This document shows positions 1 through 5,107 of a stretch of DNA of 5,696 nucleotides, in pieces. The stretch is from NCBI GenBank assembly GCA_003527885.1, contig DPWB01000339.1:1-5696 (forward strand), read 5' to 3'. A program made the position numbers and the translations under genes. Origin of the DNA: Candidatus Competibacteraceae bacterium (GTDB lineage Bacteria; Pseudomonadota; Gammaproteobacteria; Competibacterales; Competibacteraceae). A model generated the notes under the pieces. The model worked only from the letters and a program-made list of their open reading frames with translations. It had not been told where the DNA came from and made no database searches. Each line of letters opens with the position of its first letter. Position 1 is the first letter of the stretch.

Positions 1-192
<192 letters not shown>

Positions 193-198
193 TCCCGG

Positions 199-228
199 CT
201 GGCAAAGCGGCAAAACGACCGATAAAAT
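199..228 (+). promoter_or_regulatory. possible sigma-70 promoter for the tRNA gene
   Basis: A CTGGCA hexamer (199-204) and a TAAAAT hexamer (223-228) are 18 bases apart and end 12 bases before the mature tRNA 5' end. The -10 box matches consensus at five of six positions and the -35 at four of six. The tRNA may instead be carried on the rpoD transcript, since no terminator lies between them. The assignment is by motif only. Confidence 0.35.
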
Positions 229-240
229 CCCCATTCCTTC

Positions 241-316
241 GGGCCCTTAGCTCAACGGTCAGAGCAGGGGACTCATAATCCCTTGGTTGTAGGTTCGAGT
301 CCTACAGGGCCCACCA
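241..316 (+). tRNA. tRNA-Ile2 (anticodon CAU, read as LAU after lysidine modification)
   Basis: A complete 76-base tRNA with an encoded CCA end. The acceptor stem pairs GGGCCCT (241-247) with AGGGCCC (306-312), the D stem pairs GCTC with GAGC, the anticodon stem pairs GGGGA with TCCCT, and the T stem pairs GTAGG with CCTAC around TTCGAGT. The anticodon CAT is at 274-276 in the loop CTCATAA. The body resembles E. coli ileX (TTAGCTCA, GACTCATAATC, CTTGGT, discriminator A before CCA) much more than elongator or initiator tRNA-Met. By family knowledge, C34 would be changed to lysidine by TilS so that the tRNA reads AUA and is charged with isoleucine. Simple anticodon-based tools would call it Met. 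The position just after rpoD matches the rpoD-ileX neighbourhood of E. coli and supports the Ile2 call. Confidence 0.9.
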
Positions 317-322
317 AACGGT

Positions 323-354
323 AAGGCTTGCGGTATGGTGCCGTAAGCCTTTTT
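323..354 (+). terminator. intrinsic terminator after tRNA-Ile2
   Basis: An 11-bp stem, AAGGCTTGCGG (323-333) with CCGTAAGCCTT (341-351), contains one G-T wobble, has a 7-base loop and runs into a T tract (350-354). It begins seven bases after the tRNA CCA end and should end the tRNA (and any rpoD read-through) transcript before the convergent rpsT gene. On the minus strand the stem is followed by a poor T run, so it is a weak terminator for rpsT at best. Confidence 0.85.
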
Positions 355-391
355 CGTTGGAACGACCGGAGGCTTTGGCCAGGAAAGCAGC

Positions 392-658
392 TCAGGACTG
401 CATATCGCGGATGTGATGGGTCAGGCGGCTCTTGTGGCGAGCGGCTTTATTGGCGTGAATCAGACCTTTGCGCGCCATCCGGTCGATCACCGGCACGGCG
501 GTTTGGTATTCGGACTCGGCTTTGCTCTTGTCGCCGGTCTGAATCGCCTTGATCACCCGCTTGACGTAGGTGCGGAACATGGAACGCATACTGGCATTGT
601 GCTGGCGGTGTTTTTCCGCCTGACGGGCGCGCTTTTTCGCTTGAGCGGTGTTGGCCAA
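392..658 (-). CDS. rpsT: 30S ribosomal protein S20 (TTG start)
   Basis: A small basic primary rRNA-binding protein of the 30S subunit that contacts 16S rRNA. The product is 88 residues, the usual S20 length. It shows the family hallmarks: the [13 protein letters not shown] start, a lysine/arginine-rich first helix with HNAS at about 21-24, and the near-invariant [16 protein letters not shown] segment close to the C-terminus. The start is TTG at 658-656. A Shine-Dalgarno AAGGAG (minus strand, 672-667) lies 8 bases upstream of it. The in-frame TTG at 664-662 would leave only 2 bases of spacing and add two non-homologous residues, so it is unlikely. A UUG start is also known for E. coli rpsT, where it belongs to poor initiation and autoregulation by S20. 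The gene is divergent from murJ and convergent with the tRNA. No clear terminator of its own was seen. Confidence 0.96.
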   Translation of the reverse strand: MANTAQAKKRARQAEKHRQHNASMRSMFRTYVKRVIKAIQTGDKSKAESEYQTAVPVIDRMARKGLIHANKAARHKSRLTHHIRDMQS

Positions 659-666
659 AATCAAGA

Positions 667-672
667 CTCCTT
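667..672 (-). promoter_or_regulatory. ribosome binding site deciding the rpsT start
   Basis: AAGGAG on the minus strand lies 8 bases before the TTG at 658-656 and only 2 bases before the TTG at 664-662. This spacing selects the inner TTG, in agreement with protein homology. Confidence 0.8.
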
Positions 673-725
673 ACGACACAACAAGATAAACGTGGCACGG
701 TTTGGGTTCAAAAAAAAGGGTGATA

Positions 726-753
726 ATGATGACAGTTCCCGCCGTTCTGTCAA
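726..753 (-). promoter_or_regulatory. sigma-70 promoter for rpsT
   Basis: On the minus strand a perfect TTGACA -35 box (753-748) is followed after 16 bases by CATCAT (731-726). TG sits one base upstream of that hexamer (TGTCATCAT), giving an extended -10. A second possible -10, CATTAT (728-723), would have 19-base spacing. Transcription would start near 719 and give a leader of about 60 bases that contains a run of eight U (717-710). The motif quality is good, but the start point is unproven. Confidence 0.6.
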
Positions 754-772
754 TCCCCGCCGCGCTTCACCG

Positions 773-801
773 CTGACAGCCCCGACCAATCCGGCTATCA
801 T
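773..801 (+). promoter_or_regulatory. sigma-70 promoter for murJ
   Basis: CTGACA (773-778) and TATCAT (796-801) are 17 bases apart, each matching consensus at five of six positions. The predicted start is near 808, about 33 bases before the murJ ATG. Its -35 box lies 19 bases from the divergent rpsT -35 box, so the two promoters stand back to back. Confidence 0.6.
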
Positions 802-840
802 CCGCGCCTTCCAAATCGCCGCGCGCGGGATCGCATCTCC

Positions 841-2382
841 ATGAGCAAGTCTCTCCTCAAATCCACCGGCATCGTCAGCGCCATGACCTCGCTGTCCCGC
901 GTCAGCGGCTTCATCCGCGACATGGTGTACGCTCAGATGTTCGGCGCGGGAGCCGGTACCGACGCCTTTTTCGTCGCCTTCCGCATCCCCAACTTCTTGC
1001 GCCGGCTGTTCGCGGAGGGCGCATTCTCGCAAGCCTTTGTCCCGGTGTTTTCCGAATACCAAACCCAGCGCTCGCGGGAGGAATTGAAGGAGCTGGTCGA
1101 TCGGGTCGCCGGCACGCTCGGCGCGATTTTGCTGTTGATCACGGCCGTCGGGGTACTGGCCGCGCCGGTGCTGATCCTGCTGTTCGCGCCCGGCTTCACC
1201 TCGGACGCCGGCAAATACGAGCTGACGGTGGAGATGCTGCGCATCACCTTTCCTTACCTTTTGTTCATTTCCTTGACGGCCTTCGCCGGTGGCGTGTTGA
1301 ACAGTTGCGGCAAATTCGCGATTCCCGCGATCACGCCGGTGTTATTGAACCTGACCATGATCGCCGCCGCCGTGTGGCTCGCTCCCCGCATGGAGCGCCC
1401 CGTCGTCGGTCTGGCCTGGGGCGTGTTCATGGCTGGCATCATCCAGTTGGCCTTCCAGCTTCCTTTCTTGCGACAGGTGAAGCTGCTGCCGCGCCCGCGC
1501 TGGGGTTGGGCCTCGGGAGGCGTGCAACAAGTGCTGAAGCTGATGCTGCCGGCGATCTTCGGTTCCTCGGTGGCGCAGGTCAATTTGCTGATCGATACGG
1601 TGGTCGCTTCGTTTCTGGCTTCAGGCAGCGTCAGTTGGCTGTACTACTCCGACCGCTTGGTGGAATTTCCGCTCGGTATTTTCGGGGTCGCTCTGGGTAC
1701 GGTCATCCTGCCCAAGTTGTCCCGCCAACACGCCAGCGCCGAGACGGCCGGGTTCTCGCAAACCCTGGATTGGGCGCTGCGCTGGGCCTTGCTGATCGGC
1801 GTGCCGGCCACCGTGGCGCTGGTTCTACTGTCGGGGCCGATGCTGGCGGCCTTGTTTCAATATGGCCAGTTCGACGCGCACGATGTGGCCATGTCGGCCC
1901 GCAGCCTGATGGCCTTCGCCTCGGGCTTGGTCGCTTTCATGCTGATCAAGGTGCTGGCGCCCGGCTTTTACGCGCGCAAGGACACCCGCAACCCGGTCAA
2001 GTATGGGGTGATTGCGATGATCGCCAACACGGTGCTGGTGTTGATCCTCGTCTGGCCGCTGGCGCACGCCGGACTGGCGCTGGCCACTTCGCTGGCCGCT
2101 TTTCTCAATGCCGGCTTGCTGTTTTACAACCTGCGGCAGCGCGGGATTTACCAGCCGCGCACCGGCTGGGCTAAGTTCATGATTCAACTGGCCATCGCCA
2201 ATCTGGTGATGGGCGTGGTGCTGTGGTGCGGAGCCGGCGATCTGGAAAGCTGGACGCTCGCCAGCGCCCAAGAACGGCTGTGGCATCTGAGCTGGCTGAT
2301 TGCGGCAGGTGGCGCAAGCTTGGTGCTGGCGGTGCTGGCGGTCGGCGTCCGGCCGCGCCACCTGATGCTGCGGCAGGACTGA
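841..2382 (+). CDS. murJ: lipid II flippase MurJ (MviN family)
   Basis: A polytopic inner-membrane protein of the MOP superfamily that moves the peptidoglycan precursor lipid II from the cytoplasmic to the periplasmic face. The product is 513 residues (E. coli MurJ is 511) and is dominated by hydrophobic segments, with about 14 helices expected for the family. Functionally important E. coli positions are all conserved with an offset of two: Arg20, Arg26 and Asp27 in SRVSGFIRD, Asp41 in GTDAFFVAF, Arg54 in NFLRRLFAEGAF, and the central helix SGSVSWLYYSDRLVEF carrying Ser265, Arg272 and Glu275. VKVLAPGFYARKD further on is also typical. ATG 841 fits the family N-terminus; a weak purine-rich site (GGGA, 827-830) lies ten bases upstream. 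Divergent rpsT upstream matches the conserved rpsT-murJ order. The next gene starts 90 bases downstream with its own probable promoter. Confidence 0.96.
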   Translation: MSKSLLKSTGIVSAMTSLSRVSGFIRDMVYAQMFGAGAGTDAFFVAFRIPNFLRRLFAEGAFSQAFVPVFSEYQTQRSREELKELVDRVAGTLGAILLLITAVGVLAAPVLILLFAPGFTSDAGKYELTVEMLRITFPYLLFISLTAFAGGVLNSCGKFAIPAITPVLLNLTMIAAAVWLAPRMERPVVGLAWGVFMAGIIQLAFQLPFLRQVKLLPRPRWGWASGGVQQVLKLMLPAIFGSSVAQVNLLIDTVVASFLASGSVSWLYYSDRLVEFPLGIFGVALGTVILPKLSRQHASAETAGFSQTLDWALRWALLIGVPATVALVLLSGPMLAALFQYGQFDAHDVAMSARSLMAFASGLVAFMLIKVLAPGFYARKDTRNPVKYGVIAMIANTVLVLILVWPLAHAGLALATSLAAFLNAGLLFYNLRQRGIYQPRTGWAKFMIQLAIANLVMGVVLWCGAGDLESWTLASAQERLWHLSWLIAAGGASLVLAVLAVGVRPRHLMLRQD

Positions 2383-2408
2383 TCGCGCTGGCGAGCTCGT
2401 CCGGTAAC

Positions 2409-2439
2409 CTGACCAAATCGCTCAGGATTCAGTTATAGT
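2409..2439 (+). promoter_or_regulatory. probable promoter for the radical SAM gene
   Basis: CTGACC (2409-2414; four of six) and TATAGT (2434-2439; five of six) are 19 bases apart, in the gap after murJ. Transcription would start near 2446, inside the region a longer GTG-initiated reading (from 2440) would need to translate. This supports the ATG at 2473 as the true start. The spacing is longer than optimal, so strength is uncertain. Confidence 0.45.
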
Positions 2440-2472
2440 GTGAGCCGTACTCCCTCGCTGAGAGAACGATCC

Positions 2473-3933
2473 ATGCGGATTCTGCTCGTCAAACCCCAAG
2501 CCCACCTCAAGACCGTGCTCGGCCTGCAACGCTTCCAATGCCTGGAGCCGCTGGAATTTGGCTATTTGGCCGCCGCGATCGCGCCCGAACACGAGGTTCG
2601 CGTGCTCGATTTGCGGCTGTATCGCTTCGCCGAAGCCGCGTTCGAGCGCGAGTTGGCGCGCTTTAAGCCCGACTTGGTGGGGTTCACCGCTTACAGCCAC
2701 GAATCGGGCCGGATGAAGCGCTTGGCCGGCACGGTACGCCGCTTGATGGCGAAAACGCGGATCGTGGTCGGCGGCCATCACGCCACCGTCGCGCCCGCCG
2801 ACTGCAATATCCCGGACATCGACTACATCGTGCGCGGCGAAGGGAGCGGACCGTTCGGCGCTCTGGTGGTGGCGCTCGCCAAGGGCGAGGAGCCGGAAGG
2901 GATCAACAATCTGCTCTTTACCGGCGACCGCTTCGACGAACAAGCCGCCAAAGTGTGGCCGCGCTATCCCGATCCGCGCACTATCCCGATCCCGCGCCGC
3001 GACCTGTGGGACAGCCGAGCCTATTACTGCGTCTGGGTGTGCGAGAACCCGCGCGACTGGCAGGTGTTGTACCCGCGGGTGGCGATGGCGCGCACCTCCT
3101 ACGGCTGCAAGATGACCTGCTCGTTCTGTATCGTGCCGTTCCTGAGCGGCACCACCCACATGCCGCGCGTGGCGGACGTGGTGGCCGAGGATCTCTCGCG
3201 CATCAGCGTCGATCACGTCTATTTTGCCGACGACGAGAATTTCATCGACGAGCAATACGGCTTCGAGCTGGCCGACGCCATCGAAAAACGGGGGATCAAG
3301 AAACGCTATTTCGCCTGGGCGCGGGCCACCACCATCCTGCGCTACCCGGACCTGATGCGCCGCTGGAAGGAAATCGGGCTGGACGGCGTGTTCGTCGGTT
3401 TCGAGTTCACCACCAACCAGGAATTGAAGGCGGTGCGCAAGGGCGGCACGGTCTCGCACAACGAGCGCGCCCATGAAACCTTGCGCAAGCTGGGCATCGC
3501 CTGTCACGCCGCCTTCATGGTCCGCCCCGAATACGGCCACGCCGAATTCGATCATCTGCGCCACTACGTCAACGCCCTGCCGCCGGTGCAATGCAGTTTC
3601 ACGGTCTGCACCCCCTCCCCCGGCACCGCCGATTACGATGCGGCCCGACCCTCGTTCTGGGCCGGCGACGCTTACGATCTGCACGATTGTATGCACCCGC
3701 TGACGCCCACGACCCTGCCGTTGCGCGAATTCAGCGAGCTCTTTGCGCGGCAGGTGCGCGAAGCGTCCCGGCGCAATCCGCTGCGGGTGGAGCGCCACCC
3801 GATCCGCCCTTGGGAACTGGCGCGGGCGATCAACGCCGAGCGGCGCTACGATCAAGCGTTTCGGGAGCTGTATCGCGATTTCCCGCGCGAGCTGTGGGAC
3901 TGGCCGGGACGCCGCCTCGCCTTGTCGGCCTGA
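2473..3933 (+). CDS. cobalamin-binding-domain radical SAM protein, substrate unknown
   Basis: A 486-residue protein with the two-domain layout of cobalamin-dependent radical SAM enzymes. Residues 1 to about 140 form a B12-binding-like Rossmann domain: MRILLVKPQ strand, CLEPLEFGYLAA (23-34), LDLRLYR (45-51), KPDLVGFTAYS (65-75), VVGGHHAT (98-105), YIVRGEG (118-124). The canonical B12 motif DxHxxG is not seen; the equivalent loop reads D46-L-R-L-Y-R. The radical SAM core follows, with Cys212, Cys216 and Cys219 (GCKMTCSFC) to bind the 4Fe-4S cluster, FADDENF at 251-257, and TPSPGT at 380-385, a segment common in this class. By family knowledge such enzymes often methylate unactivated carbon or remodel lipids, pigments or natural products (HpnR, HpnJ and BchE are relatives in the broad sense). 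The substrate here cannot be inferred. ATG 2473 is preferred over GTG 2440 because the family begins at MRILLV and the putative promoter overlaps the GTG. No membrane segment is evident. Confidence 0.88.
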   Translation: MRILLVKPQAHLKTVLGLQRFQCLEPLEFGYLAAAIAPEHEVRVLDLRLYRFAEAAFERELARFKPDLVGFTAYSHESGRMKRLAGTVRRLMAKTRIVVGGHHATVAPADCNIPDIDYIVRGEGSGPFGALVVALAKGEEPEGINNLLFTGDRFDEQAAKVWPRYPDPRTIPIPRRDLWDSRAYYCVWVCENPRDWQVLYPRVAMARTSYGCKMTCSFCIVPFLSGTTHMPRVADVVAEDLSRISVDHVYFADDENFIDEQYGFELADAIEKRGIKKRYFAWARATTILRYPDLMRRWKEIGLDGVFVGFEFTTNQELKAVRKGGTVSHNERAHETLRKLGIACHAAFMVRPEYGHAEFDHLRHYVNALPPVQCSFTVCTPSPGTADYDAARPSFWAGDAYDLHDCMHPLTPTTLPLREFSELFARQVREASRRNPLRVERHPIRPWELARAINAERRYDQAFRELYRDFPRELWDWPGRRLALSA

Positions 3934-3989
3934 CCGCGCTACGGACGACCGGAGGCAGGGACGCGCGCGGGAAAAGAACGGCCGCCGGT

Positions 3990-4020
3990 GTGTCAAGAGC
4001 TGAGCGATTGTCCCTATAAT
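3990..4020 (+). promoter_or_regulatory. promoter for ribF
   Basis: A perfect TATAAT -10 box (4015-4020) stands 44 bases before the ribF ATG. A weak -35 candidate, GTGTCA (3990-3995; four of six), has 19-base spacing. Transcription would begin near 4027, after the upstream in-frame ATG at 4019, which argues against that ATG as the start. A small GGCG/CGCC hairpin (4021-4033) overlaps the predicted start point. Confidence 0.5.
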
Positions 4021-4063
4021 GGCGGTTTTCGCCCGCAACCTGCTCCCACTAGCGACGACCAGC

Positions 4064-5041
4064 ATGGAATTGATTCGCGGCCAGCACAATTTGCGGCCCC
4101 GCCATCGGGGTTGCGTCGCCACCATCGGCAATTTCGACGGGGTGCACCTCGGCCACCAAGCGATTCTGAACCAACTGGCCGAACCGTCTTCCCAGCTCGG
4201 TTTGCCGCGTCTGGTCATCACCTTCGAACCGCAGCCGCAAGAATTCTTCGCCGGCCCCGCCGCTCCGCCGGCGCGACTGATGCGCCTGCGGGAAAAATTG
4301 CTGGCGCTGGACGGGCTGGGCATCGAACGGGTGCTGTGCCTGGAATTCGACCACCGGCTGGCGGCCTTGCCGGCGCAACGCTTCATCGAGGATTTGCTGG
4401 TCGAGCGTTTGGGCGTCCGCTATTTGGTGGTCGGCGATGATTTCCGCTTCGGCCACCGCCGAACCGGCGATTTCGCCATGTTGGTCGAAGCCGGTCAGCG
4501 CCACGGGTTTACGGTCTCGAACACCCACAGTTATCTCCTGGACGGCGAACGGGTCAGCAGCACCCGCGTCCGCCAAGCCTTGGCTCAAGGCGATCTAGAG
4601 CTGGCGATGCGGTTACTGGGCCGACCTTACGACCTATGCGGCCGGGTGGCCTACGGCGACCAGCGCGGCCGCACCATCGGTTTTCCGACCGCGAACCTCC
4701 ACCTGCACCGGCGCGTCACGCCGGTTTACGGCGTCTACGCCGTGCTGATGAGCGGGCGCGCCTTACCGCCCTGGCCCGGCATCGCCAACGTCGGCCGTCG
4801 CCCTACCGTGCAAGGCGATCACGAGCGCTTGGAAGTCCATTTGCTCGATTATCGGGGCGACCTCTACGGCCAGCACGCCAAGGTGGATTTCCTGCACTAT
4901 TTGCGCCCCGAACAGCGCTTTGAATCCCTGGACGCCTTGCGGCTGCAAATTCAGCGGGACGAACAAAGCGCCCGGGCTTATTTTTCCGCGCGAGACATCT
5001 TGCCCCCCGCTCTTTTAGCGCCGGGGGGAGTTAAAAGGTGA
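4064..5041 (+). CDS. ribF: bifunctional riboflavin kinase / FMN adenylyltransferase (FAD synthetase)
   Basis: A cytoplasmic enzyme that phosphorylates riboflavin to FMN and then adenylylates FMN to FAD. The product is 325 residues, close to the E. coli enzyme. The N-terminal nucleotidyltransferase domain has GNFDGVHLGH (22-31), FEPQP (54-58), GDDFRFG (124-130) and SSTRVRQAL (165-173). The C-terminal kinase domain has GRTIGFPTAN (202-211), GVYAV (223-227), PGIANVGRRPTV (238-249) and LEVHLLD (256-262), which holds the likely catalytic Glu257. ATG 4064 gives the family N-terminus MELIRGQHNL; the upstream in-frame ATG 4019 adds 15 non-homologous residues and overlaps the TATAAT box. No convincing Shine-Dalgarno precedes ATG 4064, which suggests modest initiation. 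Position upstream of ileS is the conserved gammaproteobacterial order. I see no sign of an FMN riboswitch. Confidence 0.95.
   Translation: MELIRGQHNLRPRHRGCVATIGNFDGVHLGHQAILNQLAEPSSQLGLPRLVITFEPQPQEFFAGPAAPPARLMRLREKLLALDGLGIERVLCLEFDHRLAALPAQRFIEDLLVERLGVRYLVVGDDFRFGHRRTGDFAMLVEAGQRHGFTVSNTHSYLLDGERVSSTRVRQALAQGDLELAMRLLGRPYDLCGRVAYGDQRGRTIGFPTANLHLHRRVTPVYGVYAVLMSGRALPPWPGIANVGRRPTVQGDHERLEVHLLDYRGDLYGQHAKVDFLHYLRPEQRFESLDALRLQIQRDEQSARAYFSARDILPPALLAPGGVKR
5003..5027 (+). other. GC-rich hairpin at the 3' end of ribF
   Basis: A run of five C (5003-5007) pairs with five G (5023-5027), and CGCT (5008-5011) pairs with AGCG (5017-5020) around a short TTTTT-like loop, leaving two bulged C. It lies within the last codons of ribF and is not followed by a T tract, so it is not an ordinary terminator. 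It could stabilise the ribF 3' end or pause the polymerase. Confidence 0.45.
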
Positions 5042-5047
5042 ATGGAT

Positions 5048-5083
5048 AAACCGCCTCCGCCCCCATGAAGACCGGAGGTTTTT
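5048..5083 (+). terminator. possible terminator or attenuator between ribF and ileS
   Basis: CCTCCG (5054-5059) pairs with CGGAGG (5073-5078) across a 13-base loop, extended by one G-T pair, and is followed directly by TTTTT (5079-5083). An alternative fold pairs AAACC (5048-5052) with GGTTT (5077-5081), plus TCCG with CGGA. The hairpin is modest and the loop long, so it may end only part of the transcripts. In E. coli ribF and ileS are co-transcribed, so a partial stop here would set ileS expression. No strong separate ileS promoter was seen in the short gap. Confidence 0.4.
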
Positions 5084-5107
5084 CGCATTGGTTTTTAGAG
5101 GTTTGCC

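Noticed and set aside
413..844. A 143-codon plus-strand frame opposite rpsT that runs into the murJ start.
   Set aside because: It covers rpsT antisense and the promoter region. The minus-strand S20 match is decisive and this product shows no family features.
1305..2174. A 289-codon plus-strand frame inside murJ.
   Set aside because: It overlaps conserved MurJ helices in another frame, and its translation is low-complexity Arg/Gly/Ala-rich, a shadow of murJ.
2383..2408. A terminator after murJ, suggested by the near-palindrome around GCGAGCTCG.
   Set aside because: The symmetry is short and imperfect and no T tract follows, so it was not called.
2440..2472. GTG at 2440 as the start of the radical SAM gene (11 extra residues).
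   Set aside because: It overlaps the probable -10 box, and the extension is not part of the usual N-terminal strand; ATG 2473 begins the MRILLV strand directly.
2473..3933. Naming the radical SAM gene hpnR or hpnJ (hopanoid enzymes).
   Set aside because: Only the general B12/radical SAM architecture is shared by eye; no hopanoid gene is nearby and no distinguishing signature could be verified without a search.
4064..4066. An FMN riboswitch ahead of ribF.
   Set aside because: The upstream gap of about 130 bases shows none of the conserved RFN stems and the leader after the -10 box is too short.
2422..4386. A 654-codon open frame on the minus strand opposite the radical SAM gene and part of ribF.
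   Set aside because: Both plus-strand genes have clear family motifs throughout. The antisense protein is rich in Arg, Ala, Gly and Gln with no recognisable domain, as expected for a stop-poor shadow frame in GC-rich DNA.
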